Shown piece by piece: positions 29,766-38,468 of a DNA stretch of 64,000 nt (within the stretch, counting starts at the first letter, position 1; each line of letters begins with the position of its first letter). Made by a program: the position numbers and the translations under genes. A model generated the notes under the pieces. It saw nothing but the letters and a program-made list of their open reading frames with translations, made no database searches and was not told where the DNA came from. Origin of the DNA: Methyloversatilis discipulorum (GTDB lineage: Bacteria > Pseudomonadota > Gammaproteobacteria > Burkholderiales > Rhodocyclaceae). The DNA is taken from the NCBI RefSeq assembly GCF_000527135.1, contig NZ_AZUP01000001.1, positions 3,807,535 through 3,871,534 of the forward strand, written 5' to 3'.

Positions 29766-30800
29766 TCAGGCGGCCAGTACCTGCGTCTCGTCTTCGGTGG
29801 ATTCCGGCTCGTAGGCGAGCCTGTCGTTGTCGGCCGCCATGCGGCCAAAGAATTCGTCGATGGCCGCCAGCTGCGCGGTCGTGCCTTCGAGCTGGTTCAT
29901 CGCGTGGCGGAAGGCGGCGGAGCCGACCAGACCCTTCGTGTACCAGGATATGTGCTTGCGGGCGATGCGCACGCCGCTGTCGGTGCCATAGAAGCCATAC
30001 AGGTCTTCGATGTGTTCGCGGCAGACGCGGTGGATTTCCGCCACTTCGGGCGGTGCCAGCAGTTCGCCGGTGGCGAGGAAGTGTTCGATCTCGCGGAAGA
30101 TCCAAGGCCGGCCCTGGGCGGCGCGGCCGACCATGACGCCGTCGGCGCCGCTGATGGTCAGCACCTCGCGTGCCTTCTGCGGCGTCGTGATGTCGCCGTT
30201 GGCGATCACCGGAATGTTCACGGCGGCCTTTACCGCGCGGATGGTGTCGTACTCGGCGTGGCCGGTGTACTGGTCGGCGCGCGTGCGGCCGTGGATGGCC
30301 AGCGCGCGGATGCCGCAGTGCTCGGCCACGCGCGCCAGCATCGGTGCGTTCTTGTTGTCACGGTTCCAGCCGGTGCGCATCTTCAGCGTGACCGGGGTGT
30401 CCGGCACTGCCTTGACCACGGCTTCGAGGATGCGCTCGACCAGCGGCTCGTCCTGCATCAGCGCCGATCCGGCCATCACGTTGCAGATCTTCTTCGCCGG
30501 ACAGCCCATGTTGATGTCGATGATCTGCGCGCCGCGGTCCACGTTGTGGCGGGCCGCGTCGGCCATCATCTTCGGGTCGGCGCCGGCGATCTGTACCGAA
30601 ATCGGTGCCACCTCGCCGTCGTGGTTCGCGCGGCGCTGCGTCTTCGCGCTGCCGTAGAGCAGGGAATTGGACGTGACCATTTCCGATACGGCCAGTCCGG
30701 CACCCAGCTTCTTGCACAGCTGGCGGAAGGGTCTATCGGTCACGCCGGCCATGGGCGCGACGAAAAGGTTGTTCCGCAGGTTGAAGCCGACGAACTGCAT
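29766..30800 (-). CDS. dusB: tRNA-dihydrouridine synthase B
   Basis: 344 residues; FMN enzyme that reduces specific uridines in the tRNA D-loop. Motifs: LFVAPMAGVTDRPFRQLCK, DINMGCPAKKICNVMAGSAL with the catalytic cysteine, IHGRTRADQYTG and ANGDITTPQKA. It heads the operon; fis follows after 50 bases, as in E. coli. Confidence 0.97.
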   Translation of the reverse strand: MQFVGFNLRNNLFVAPMAGVTDRPFRQLCKKLGAGLAVSEMVTSNSLLYGSAKTQRRANHDGEVAPISVQIAGADPKMMADAARHNVDRGAQIIDINMGCPAKKICNVMAGSALMQDEPLVERILEAVVKAVPDTPVTLKMRTGWNRDNKNAPMLARVAEHCGIRALAIHGRTRADQYTGHAEYDTIRAVKAAVNIPVIANGDITTPQKAREVLTISGADGVMVGRAAQGRPWIFREIEHFLATGELLAPPEVAEIHRVCREHIEDLYGFYGTDSGVRIARKHISWYTKGLVGSAAFRHAMNQLEGTTAQLAAIDEFFGRMAADNDRLAYEPESTEDETQVLAA

Positions 30801-30837
30801 GGTGGGTGGGGACGGTATACGGACGGGCAGGGGCGCG

Positions 30838-30843
30838 ATTCTA
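30838..30843 (-). promoter_or_regulatory. Possible -10 box TAGAAT for dusB-fis
   Basis: TAGAAT on the minus strand, 37 bases before dusB, context GGGTAGAATCGCGCC. In E. coli the dusB-fis promoter is strongly growth-rate controlled; a GC-rich discriminator follows the -10 here too. Confidence 0.4.
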
Positions 30844-30908
30844 CCCCGATGCGGCGGTGCAGAGAAAATCTGCAGCGAAGCCCGCCGACGGTGGGGCGTA
30901 TCCGGGGG

Positions 30909-32102
30909 TCAGTCTAGCCCGGCGGTGGCGAAGGCGCGGTCAAGATCGGCGGCCAGATCGGCGCGCTCCGCCAGCAGCGCTTCGACGTCGCGCGCCAGCG
31001 TATCGGTGGCGACGGCGTCCGGCGGCAGCGGGCGGCCGAAGTCCTCGGTGCCGCCCGTGCCCAGCATGCGCTCCAGCATGCGGTGTCCGAGCGCTGCCTT
31101 GAAATGCCCGCCCTCCCAGTACCAGCGCGTGACGCCGCGCCGGTCGCCCGGCGGCGGCACCGCTTCGGCTGTTTCGGGCGTGACGGCGATGAAATCCCAT
31201 AGACGGGCCTCAGCGCCCCGTGCGGCGGCGGCCTGCACGGTGCCGGCCAGCGCCTGCTTCCAGGCGGAGACCTCGTCCATCAGTCCGGCGCGGTGCAGCG
31301 TACCGAGGATGTGCGCGTGATAGGGGTAGGTGAAGCACTCGACGCGGATGTCGTGCTGGTCGGCCAGTTCGAGCAGGCGGCGCAGTGCGATGAAGTCGGC
31401 GGTCGCCTCAAGCCGTGACGGCCAGCGGTGAGCGCCGACGCGCCGGGCGTTCTCGGCGGCGCGCTGACGGAACAGCGGCGCGTAGCCTTCGCGTGCCGCC
31501 ATGCCCTCATAGTCGCGCAGCGGATTGAAGCCATCGTCGCGCAGCGTGGCCGCGTGGGGATCGCGCTGCGCGCGCAGCGTGAGCAGACTGTCGCCCAGTG
31601 CGGTCAGTGTGATCACGCTCTGCAGTCGCGTCGCGTGCAGCTGCGCCTGCAGGTCATCGCGTGGCCGCCAGTGGGTGCGGCGCAGCGCTTCGGCGTTCAG
31701 CAGGTCGAACAGTTCCAGCCCGACCAGCAGCAGATGCGGCCGATGTCCGGCGGCCAGCAGCGCTTCGAGCTGGTGCACCTGCGCCGTCAGCGCGGCGCCC
31801 GGCTCGGCCAGGTTGAAGGGGCGCCGTGCCAGCGCGGCGAGCGCGCCGTGCGCCGGATCGATGCCGATGTCGGCGCGCGAGTTGCCGAGGATGAGCGCGT
31901 CCGGCCGGTGCCGCAGCGCGCGCGCCAGCTTCAGTTCGCCGATCGCCCGCTCGGGGCGGATCTTGATCGCATTGACGCCGTCGACGCGCAGCAGCCCGTG
32001 CAGTCCCCAGGGGTCGATGACGGCGTTGAACAGCGCGACCACGGCCAGCGACAGCGTCAGCGTGACGATCCACAGGCGGGCGAAGCGGCGGCGCGGCGTC
32101 AT
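30909..32102 (-). CDS. Membrane-anchored protein partnered with MBOAT acyltransferase (SGNH-like)
   Basis: 397 residues with one N-terminal membrane helix (RLWIVTLTLSLAVVALFNAV) and a large extracytoplasmic part. The segment ALILGNSRADIGIDPAH is of the kind that carries the catalytic serine in SGNH/GDSL-like proteins paired with MBOAT transferases, and HFKAALGHRMLERML near residue 325 could hold the histidine of the same type. It starts two bases after the MBOAT stop. In such pairs the MBOAT moves an acetyl group across the membrane and the partner attaches it to a surface polysaccharide; that role is inferred from the pairing. Confidence 0.7.
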   Translation of the reverse strand: MTPRRRFARLWIVTLTLSLAVVALFNAVIDPWGLHGLLRVDGVNAIKIRPERAIGELKLARALRHRPDALILGNSRADIGIDPAHGALAALARRPFNLAEPGAALTAQVHQLEALLAAGHRPHLLLVGLELFDLLNAEALRRTHWRPRDDLQAQLHATRLQSVITLTALGDSLLTLRAQRDPHAATLRDDGFNPLRDYEGMAAREGYAPLFRQRAAENARRVGAHRWPSRLEATADFIALRRLLELADQHDIRVECFTYPYHAHILGTLHRAGLMDEVSAWKQALAGTVQAAAARGAEARLWDFIAVTPETAEAVPPPGDRRGVTRWYWEGGHFKAALGHRMLERMLGTGGTEDFGRPLPPDAVATDTLARDVEALLAERADLAADLDRAFATAGLD

Positions 32103-32104
32103 GG

Positions 32105-33607
32105 TCAGAACTGGAAGTAGAGGAATTCGGACGGCCGCGACAGCGCCAGCACACACAGCGTGCTGGCGAGGCCCAGTCCGATCGCCCAGCGCGGACGCAG
32201 CGAGAAGTGCAGACCGCGGCGCAGTGGTCGCACGTTCTCGATCGCCGGTCTGAGACGCGCGTGGATCTGTTGCGTGTTCGGGCAGGCGAAGGCGATGACG
32301 GCCGCGACCGTCACCCAGATCCAGGTGGTGACGAACTGCTCCCCGCCGCCGCCATAGAACTCGACACCGAGGCGCTGCAGCACCGGCGCCAGCGGGCCGA
32401 GGCGCAGGCCGATCGCCTCCGGCAGGCCGACGCCATGTACGCCTGCCATGCCCGCCAGCAGATCGAGCGCGACCGGCAGGCTGGTGGCGCGGAAGAACAC
32501 CCAGGCGACCACCACCGCAACGAAGGTGACCAGCACCGCAAGCGGTCGCGGCAGCCGGAACATCGACGACCAGGCGTGCTGGATGCACAGATAGGCGCCG
32601 TGCAGGCCGCCCCACAGCAGGAAGTTCCAGCCGGCGCCGTGCCACAGACCGCCGAGCAGCATGGTCACCATCAGGTTGCCGTAGCGGCGCAGCGGCCCGT
32701 GCTTGTTGCCGCCGAGCGGGATGTAGAGGTAGTCGCGCAGGAAGCGCGACAGGGTCATGTGCCAGCGCCGCCAGAAGTCGGAAATGGTGGCTGCCTTGTA
32801 GGGCGAGTCGAAGTTCAGTGGCAGCTTGACGCCGAACAGGCGCGACAGGCCGATGGCCATGTCCGAGTAGCCGGAGAAGTCGAAGTAGAGCTGGAAGGTG
32901 TAGGCCAGCACGCCGCCCCAGGCGACCAGCAGACCGGGGTCGCTGCTGCGGTCGAATACCGCGCCGGCGAGCGGCGCCAGGTTGTCGGCGAGCAGCACCT
33001 TCTTCGCCAGACCGAACACGAAAATGCTGCCGCCGATCAGGAAGTTGTTCAGATGCGGGCGGAAATTCCGGGCCTTTTCGAACTGCGGCATCATTTCGCC
33101 GTGATGCAGCACCGGCCCGGCGATCAGGTGCGGGAAGTAGGTTACGAACAGCGTGTAGCTGACCAGCCGCGTCTCATGCACCTTGCCAGCCCAGGCGTCG
33201 ACGAGGAAGGCGATCTGCGTGAAGGTGAAGAAGGAAATGCCCAGCGGCAGCACGATGTCGGGCACCGGCAGGCCCAGCCCGGCCATCCTGTTGGCGGTGT
33301 CGATGAACAGCGCGCTGTACTTGTAGCCCACCAGCAACGCGAGGTCGGCCGTGATGCCCAGTGCCAGCAGGCGGCCGGCGGCCGGCGTGCCGGCGCGCGT
33401 CGCGATGGCCCGGCCGGTCAGGTAGTTGAACAGGATGGAGCCGATCAGCAGCGGCAGGTAGCGCGCGTCCCACCAGCCGTAGAAGAACAGCGACGCCAGC
33501 GCCAGCCAGCCAGCCGCCAGCGTGATCGAGCGCCGGCCGAGCAGGAAGTAGCCCGCCAGCGCGACGGGCAGGAAGGCGAACAGGAAGGCGTAGGAATTGA
33601 ACAGCAT
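32105..33607 (-). CDS. MBOAT family O-acyltransferase (AlgI-like)
   Basis: 500 residues with about ten membrane helices. The MBOAT core is clear: NFDSPYKAATISDFWRRWHM, LRDYLYIPLGGNKHG and LLGGLWHGAGWNFLLWGGLH, with the active-site histidine in WHGAGW. It resembles AlgI/PatA proteins that O-acetylate alginate, cellulose or other exopolysaccharides. No alginate polymerase or export genes are present, so the acceptor is unknown. A TAGAAT -10-like box lies 28 bases upstream. Confidence 0.93.
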   Translation of the reverse strand: MLFNSYAFLFAFLPVALAGYFLLGRRSITLAAGWLALASLFFYGWWDARYLPLLIGSILFNYLTGRAIATRAGTPAAGRLLALGITADLALLVGYKYSALFIDTANRMAGLGLPVPDIVLPLGISFFTFTQIAFLVDAWAGKVHETRLVSYTLFVTYFPHLIAGPVLHHGEMMPQFEKARNFRPHLNNFLIGGSIFVFGLAKKVLLADNLAPLAGAVFDRSSDPGLLVAWGGVLAYTFQLYFDFSGYSDMAIGLSRLFGVKLPLNFDSPYKAATISDFWRRWHMTLSRFLRDYLYIPLGGNKHGPLRRYGNLMVTMLLGGLWHGAGWNFLLWGGLHGAYLCIQHAWSSMFRLPRPLAVLVTFVAVVVAWVFFRATSLPVALDLLAGMAGVHGVGLPEAIGLRLGPLAPVLQRLGVEFYGGGGEQFVTTWIWVTVAAVIAFACPNTQQIHARLRPAIENVRPLRRGLHFSLRPRWAIGLGLASTLCVLALSRPSEFLYFQF

Positions 33608-33635
33608 GCGCAGCCGGCGGGCATCGGGTGCGCGG

Positions 33636-33641
33636 ATTCTA
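33636..33641 (-). promoter_or_regulatory. Possible -10 box TAGAAT for the MBOAT pair
   Basis: TAGAAT on the minus strand in the context CCCTAGAATCCGCGC, 28 bases before the MBOAT start codon. Confidence 0.35.
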
Positions 33642-33697
33642 GGGGCCGGCCGGTGCCGCGGCGAGGAACTGCGTCCTCACCGCACTGTTGCCGCCGT

Positions 33698-34873
33698 TTA
33701 CCAACCGCGCGCGCCGAACATCATGCGCCGGCCGATGAACTGGCGGGCCGGCGGGCAGGCGTCGAGCAGGGCCAGCGCGGCGCCGCGGGCGTGACCGGCC
33801 AGCGGGCCGAGCAGCGGGTGGCCGGCACCGATGCCGAAGATGCGCACCAGCGCGTCGGTAAAACCGCCGGTCGCCGCACGGTCGGTGCGGCGCAGCCGGC
33901 CGTAGCGTTCGAGCACCGCGGCAATGTCGCCTTCGCCGCGCGCCAGCACCGGGAGCAGGCACTCGGCCAGCTGGCCGACGTCGCGCAGTGCGAGATTCAG
34001 CCCCTGGCCGGCCACCGGATGCAGCGTCTGGGCGGCATTGCCCAGCCAGACCTGATGTCCGCGTACGACCTCGGCGCGCATGCGCAACGTCAGTGGCCAG
34101 GCACTGCGCGGGCCGAGTCCGGAAAACTGCACGCGGCCGCCGAGCGCGGCCGACAGGCGGGCCAGGAACTGCGCATCCGGCTCGTCGCGCAGTGCGGTGG
34201 CTTCGGCCGCCGCACAGGTGAATACGACGGCGTAGTCGCGGCCGCAGGGCAGCAGCGCGACCGGTCCGTCCGGCGTGAAGCGCTCAAAAGCGACGTGACC
34301 GTGCGGACGCACCGGCGTGGCCAGCGCGATCACTGCGTGCTGACCGTAGTCGCGGCTGCGCACCAGTGCTTCGTCGTCGGCGATGCGGCCTTCGCACCAG
34401 ATCAGTACCCGTGTGGCGAAGGTGGCGGCAGCGGTGTCGACCTGGACCACGTCGCCGTCCTCGCGGGCGCCGGTGACCGCGAGTTCGTGCCGCACATCCA
34501 GGCCGAGCGCCTGCGCGCGGCTGCGCAAGGCACGCACCACGGTGCCGGCGCGGGCAACGTGGCCCAGCGCGTCGAGGCCGTAGTCGGCGGCGCGCAGTTC
34601 GGTGCGGCCGAAATGGCCGCGCTGCGAAATGTGGATGGTGCCGATCGGCGTCGCGTCGGCGGCCGGCCAGGCCTGCAGTGTGCGCAGGATGTCGCGCGAG
34701 CCGGCCGACAGCGCGATCACGCGGCTGTCTTCCAGCGCGCGCTCGGCCGTGCCAGCGTCGGCGACCAGCACCTGCAGGCCGGCGGCGCGCAAGGCGCAGC
34801 CGGCGGCCAGCCCGACCGGACCGGCGCCGACGATGAAGGCATCGAGCGGCGGTGCGACGACGACCTCGCTCAT
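33698..34873 (-). CDS. ubiH: UbiH/UbiF/VisC-family FAD monooxygenase
   Basis: 391 residues. The dinucleotide-binding start FIVGAGPVGLAAGCALRAAG, the arginine-containing SRVIALSAGSRDIL, and VWLGNAAQTLHPVAGQGLNLALRDV near residue 285 are the three signatures of ubiquinone hydroxylases. It follows pepP with an ATGA overlap, the same pairing as pepP-ubiH in E. coli, so UbiH (C4 hydroxylation) is the best guess, but UbiL/UbiM-type specificity cannot be excluded. Works with ubiD at 3988 in the same pathway. Confidence 0.85.
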   Translation of the reverse strand: MSEVVVAPPLDAFIVGAGPVGLAAGCALRAAGLQVLVADAGTAERALEDSRVIALSAGSRDILRTLQAWPAADATPIGTIHISQRGHFGRTELRAADYGLDALGHVARAGTVVRALRSRAQALGLDVRHELAVTGAREDGDVVQVDTAAATFATRVLIWCEGRIADDEALVRSRDYGQHAVIALATPVRPHGHVAFERFTPDGPVALLPCGRDYAVVFTCAAAEATALRDEPDAQFLARLSAALGGRVQFSGLGPRSAWPLTLRMRAEVVRGHQVWLGNAAQTLHPVAGQGLNLALRDVGQLAECLLPVLARGEGDIAAVLERYGRLRRTDRAATGGFTDALVRIFGIGAGHPLLGPLAGHARGAALALLDACPPARQFIGRRMMFGARGW

Positions 34874-36183
34874 CCGCGCGCCTCGGCCATCACGGCTTCG
34901 ATGTCGGCAACGGTCTTGGGCGCGGCCGCGGTGTAGATGTCGCAGCCGTCGGCGGTGACGATGACGTCGTCCTCGATGCGGATGCCGATGTTCCAGAAGG
35001 CCTCCGGCACGTCGTCGGCCGGCCGGATGTAGCAGCCGGGCTCGACCGTCAGCACCATGCCCGCTTCGAGCGCGCGCCATTCGTTCGGGCCGCCGCCGCG
35101 CGGACGGTACTCGCCGGCGTCATGCACGTCCATGCCCAGCCAGTGGCCGGTGCGGTGCATGTAGAAGCGGCGGTAGTCGCCCTTGTCGATCACTTCGTCC
35201 AGCGAGCCCTGGAGCAGTCCGAGGTCCAGCATGCCCTGCGCCAGCACCTTGACCGCGGCGTCGTGGTAGTCGATGAAGCGCGCGCCCGGCTTCACCTCGG
35301 CGAAGGCGGCGGTCTGCGAATCCAGCACCAGTTGATAGACTTCGCGCTGTGCCGCGTTGAAGCGGCCGCTGACCGGCCAGGTGCGGGTGATGTCCGAGGC
35401 GTAGCCGCCCAGTTCGCAGCCGGCGTCGATCAGCAGCAGATCGCCGCCGCGCAGTTCGGCGTCGTTCGATACGTAGTGCAGCACGCAGGCGTTGGCGCCG
35501 CCGGCCACGATGGAACCGTAGGCCGGTGCCTCCGAACCGCTGCGGCGGAACTCGTGCAGGATTTCCGCCTCGATCTCGTATTCCATCGCGCCCGGGCGGG
35601 TGGCCTGCATCGCGCGCCGGTGGGCGCGGGCGGAAATGTCGGCGGCGCGGCGCATCAGCGCCTGTTCGTGCAGATCCTTGATCAGCCGCATGTCGTCCAG
35701 CGGCTGGCGGATGTCCAGCAGTTCGGCCGGTGCCTGGCGGCCGGCGCGTACCTGGGCGCGCACCGCGTTCAGCGCGGCCATCATGCGCTGATCCCAGGCC
35801 GCGTCCTCGCCGATCACGTAGTGCAGGCGCGGCTGGTTGGCCAGCAGATCGGGCAGCTTCGCGTCCAGTTCGCCATATACATAGGCCTCGTCGAAGCCGA
35901 ATTTCTCGCGCGCGGCGCCGGGGCCATGCCGCCAGCCGTCCCAGATTTCCCTTTCCTCGTTCTTTTCGCGGCAGAACAGGATGCTGCGCGGGCTGTCGCC
36001 GGCAACCAGCACCAGCACCGCTTCCGGTTCGGCGAAGCCGGTCAGGTAGTAGAAATAGCTGTCGTGGCGGTAGCCGTAGTGGGTGTCGCGGTTGCGCGCG
36101 CGTTCGGGGGCGGTGGCAATGACGGCCACGCCCGTCCCCATGCGTTCGATCAGGCGGGCGCGGCGTTCGGAATAGGGATGCAT
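34870..36183 (-). CDS. pepP: Xaa-Pro aminopeptidase
   Basis: 437 residues; removes N-terminal residues that precede proline. N-terminal creatinase-like domain (DSYFYYLTGFAEPEAVLVLV) and a pita-bread catalytic domain with the dinuclear metal ligands: LLIDAGCELGGYASDITRTW (two aspartates), HRTGHWLGMDVHDAGEY (histidine) and late glutamates in MVLTVEPGCYI and RIEDDVIVT. The start MHPYSERRARLIERM is usual for gammaproteobacterial-type PepP. Operon with the UbiH-like gene. Confidence 0.96.
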   Translation of the reverse strand: MHPYSERRARLIERMGTGVAVIATAPERARNRDTHYGYRHDSYFYYLTGFAEPEAVLVLVAGDSPRSILFCREKNEEREIWDGWRHGPGAAREKFGFDEAYVYGELDAKLPDLLANQPRLHYVIGEDAAWDQRMMAALNAVRAQVRAGRQAPAELLDIRQPLDDMRLIKDLHEQALMRRAADISARAHRRAMQATRPGAMEYEIEAEILHEFRRSGSEAPAYGSIVAGGANACVLHYVSNDAELRGGDLLLIDAGCELGGYASDITRTWPVSGRFNAAQREVYQLVLDSQTAAFAEVKPGARFIDYHDAAVKVLAQGMLDLGLLQGSLDEVIDKGDYRRFYMHRTGHWLGMDVHDAGEYRPRGGGPNEWRALEAGMVLTVEPGCYIRPADDVPEAFWNIGIRIEDDVIVTADGCDIYTAAAPKTVADIEAVMAEARG

Positions 36184-36263
36184 GTCGGGTTCCGGCGTTC
36201 GTTCAGGACGTGAGTTTAGGGCTTCCGGCGCCGGAAACGTTCTGTTGCAGGCCGGCCAGGGCA

Positions 36264-36280
36264 GTTAAGGGCCGGTTAAT
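36264..36280 (+). promoter_or_regulatory. Direct repeat GTTAAG-N5-GTTAAT, OmpR/PmrA-type operator
   Basis: GTTAAG and GTTAAT stand 11 bases apart, start to start, on the same strand: the spacing of sites bound head-to-tail by OmpR-family dimers. PmrA/BasR boxes have the same TTAA-N6/7-TTAA plan. It lies 42 bases before the first gene of an operon that runs into an OmpR-family regulator gene (40610). Confidence 0.6.
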
Positions 36281-36321
36281 CTTGAGCCGCGAGCATGCCT
36301 CCATCGAAAAGGAGGCAAGCG

Positions 36322-37002
36322 ATGCCGCACACCGCCGCGCTGATTGCACTGACCCCGCTGCAGGCCCGTTCCGGAGGGAGCGCCTCATTGCGCGCCTGCG
36401 TCATCGGGCTGCGCATGCCCGACGATGAGGGCGAACCCGTTCTGGAAGTGCTCGGCCACGGTCACCCGGCGCGGGCCTCGCTCGAACGTTTCATCGCCGG
36501 CTGCTTCTTCCGCAGCTACGGCGCGGTGATCCGGCACTTCGCCGACACGCTGCTCGGTGTGCGCGGTGCCGACGGCCAGTGGCAGGCTGCGCTGGGCTAT
36601 TCGCTGCCGGTGGCAAGACCGCATGTGTTCGTCGAACAGTATCTGGACCTGCCGCTCGAACAGGCGCTGTCGGCGGTGCTGCGCGAGCCGGTTGCGCGGG
36701 CCGCGCTGGCCGAGGTCGGCAATATGGCGGCGACCTCCGCCGGCATGGGGCGCCAGCTGATCGCGCTGGCCACCCGCCACCTGTACGCGCGCGGTCTCGA
36801 TTACGTGGTGTTCACCGCCACCCGCGCGCTGGCCAATTCCTTCGTCCGCCTCGGCATCCCCATCTTTCCGGTGGCACCGGCCGATCCGGCACGGCTGCAC
36901 GACGGCGAGGAGGGCTGGGGCAGCTACTACCGCAACAGCCCGACCGTCATGGTCGGCCGCATCGTCAGCGGCCTGCACACCGTGGGCGAGCAGGCCGCAT
37001 GA
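36322..37002 (+). CDS. Thermostable hemolysin family protein, possible acyltransferase
   Basis: 226 residues. It fits the T_hemolysin family (PF12261), named after Vibrio delta-VPH, which has also been called thermostable haemolysin. The layout (early FIAGCFFRSYGAVIRHF, then EVGNMAATSAGMGRQLI and VVFTATRALANSFVRLGIPI) is reminiscent of GNAT-like or autoinducer-synthase-like acyltransferases, so an acyl transfer role is possible. No signal peptide, so direct haemolytic action is doubtful. The ATG at 36322 follows a strong AAGGAGG. Its stop overlaps the start of an acyl ligase gene, which would supply activated acyl groups. Confidence 0.8.
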   Translation: MPHTAALIALTPLQARSGGSASLRACVIGLRMPDDEGEPVLEVLGHGHPARASLERFIAGCFFRSYGAVIRHFADTLLGVRGADGQWQAALGYSLPVARPHVFVEQYLDLPLEQALSAVLREPVARAALAEVGNMAATSAGMGRQLIALATRHLYARGLDYVVFTATRALANSFVRLGIPIFPVAPADPARLHDGEEGWGSYYRNSPTVMVGRIVSGLHTVGEQAA

Positions 37003-38468
37003 GCGGCGAACAGCTGTCGCCCTCGCTCGCCGGCTGCGACGGCGTGCTCGACGCCGCTGCGGCGGCTGCGCGTGTCGATACGCTGGCGCGCGAACTGCGT
37101 GCGCATAGCGGCGAAGTCGTCGCTCTGCTCGCCGACAACAGCCCGGACTGGCTGCTGGCCGACCGCACGGTGCGCATGGCCGGCCGCGTGCTGCTGCCGC
37201 TGCCCACCTTCTTCACCGACGCCCAGTGCCGGCACGCACTCGACGCCGCCGGTGCGCGCCTGCTGCTCACCGATGACCCGGCGCGCGCCGCCGCACTGGG
37301 CGCCGAACGTGTCGCAACGGAGGCGGCAGGAACGCTGTCGTTGTTCGGCCGCGGCAAGGTGGCGGCGATGACGCTGCCGCCCGGTACCGCCAAGATCACC
37401 TTCACCTCGGGCACCACCGGACAGCCCAAGGGCGTGTGCCTGAGCACGGAACAACTGTCGGCGGTCAGCCGGTCGGTGGCCGGCGTCGCGCGCGAGCTGG
37501 GCATCCGCCGCCATCTCTGCATGCTGCCGCTCGCCGTGCTGCTGGAGAACGTGGCGGGCGCCGACGCGGCCTGGCTGGCCGGTGCGCAGTGCGTCGTGCC
37601 GCCGCTGGCCGAAGTCGGCCTCAGTGGCTCCAGCCGTTTCGACCCGCGTGCGGCGCTGGCAGCGATCGAGCGCTGGCAGCCCGACAGCCTCATCCTGCTG
37701 CCGCAGATGCTCACCGCGCTGGTGGCGGCGGTCGATGCCGGGCTGCCGGCGCCACGCGGCCTGAAGCTGGTCGCGGTCGGCGGCGCGCGCGTGTCGCCCG
37801 ACCTGATCACGCGTGCGCGCGCACTCGGCATTCCAGCCTGCGAGGGCTACGGACTGTCGGAGGCCGGCTCGGTGGTAGCGCTCAACCTGCCGTCCGATCC
37901 GCCGGGCGCGGTCGGTCGCGTGCTGCCGCATCTGCGCGTCGAACTGTCGGCGCGCGGCGAAATCCTGGTCGACGGGCCGCGGCTGCCCGGCTATCTCGGC
38001 GCACCGGCGCTGCCGGACGGCCCGCTGGCGACTGGCGACATCGGCCACCTGGACACGGCCGGCCGGCTGCACGTGACCGGCCGCCTGAAGCACCAGATCA
38101 TCACCAGCTTCGGCCGCAATGTATCGCCCGAGTGGCCGGAAGCCGAACTGCTCGCCTCGCCCGCGGTGGCGCAGGTGGTGGTGTTCGGCGAGGCGCGGCC
38201 GACGCTGGCTGCGGTCATCGTGCCGCGCGGCGATCTGCCGGACGCTGCGCTCGATACCGCAGTCGCTGCCGCCAATGCACGGCTGCCCGACTACGCACGC
38301 ATCGGCGTGTACCTGCGCGCCGATTCCCCCTTTTCCCCCGCCAACGGTCTGGCGACCGACAACGGCCGCGTGCGCCGTGACGCGGTGTGGTCCTGCTACG
38401 GCGACCGTATCGCCGACCTGTACGAATGCGGGGATGCCCGCGGAGAGAACCGACATGTCCTTTCATGA
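36999..38468 (+). CDS. AMP-forming acyl-CoA synthetase / ligase family protein
   Basis: 489 residues of the ANL superfamily. The P-loop ITFTSGTTGQPKGVCLS, the A5-type EGYGLSEAGSVV, the ATP-ribose aspartate in LATGDIGHLDTAG and the hinge region VTGRLKHQIITSFGRNVSPE are intact; the C-terminal lysine is likely in the region SPFSPANGLATDNGRVRRDA where the usual A10 pattern PFTPENGLLTPNGKIRR has an arginine in place of the catalytic lysine region, so its exact position needs care. The style is of long-chain fatty acid ligases. It overlaps both neighbours (ATGA with 36322-37002; 14 bases with the next gene). Confidence 0.9.
   Translation: MSGEQLSPSLAGCDGVLDAAAAAARVDTLARELRAHSGEVVALLADNSPDWLLADRTVRMAGRVLLPLPTFFTDAQCRHALDAAGARLLLTDDPARAAALGAERVATEAAGTLSLFGRGKVAAMTLPPGTAKITFTSGTTGQPKGVCLSTEQLSAVSRSVAGVARELGIRRHLCMLPLAVLLENVAGADAAWLAGAQCVVPPLAEVGLSGSSRFDPRAALAAIERWQPDSLILLPQMLTALVAAVDAGLPAPRGLKLVAVGGARVSPDLITRARALGIPACEGYGLSEAGSVVALNLPSDPPGAVGRVLPHLRVELSARGEILVDGPRLPGYLGAPALPDGPLATGDIGHLDTAGRLHVTGRLKHQIITSFGRNVSPEWPEAELLASPAVAQVVVFGEARPTLAAVIVPRGDLPDAALDTAVAAANARLPDYARIGVYLRADSPFSPANGLATDNGRVRRDAVWSCYGDRIADLYECGDARGENRHVLS

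Noticed and set aside
32207..34936. 909-codon plus-strand open frame
   Set aside because: Antisense to the MBOAT and UbiH-like genes, which have full family motifs; translation is low-complexity Arg/Gln/Val-rich without known motifs.
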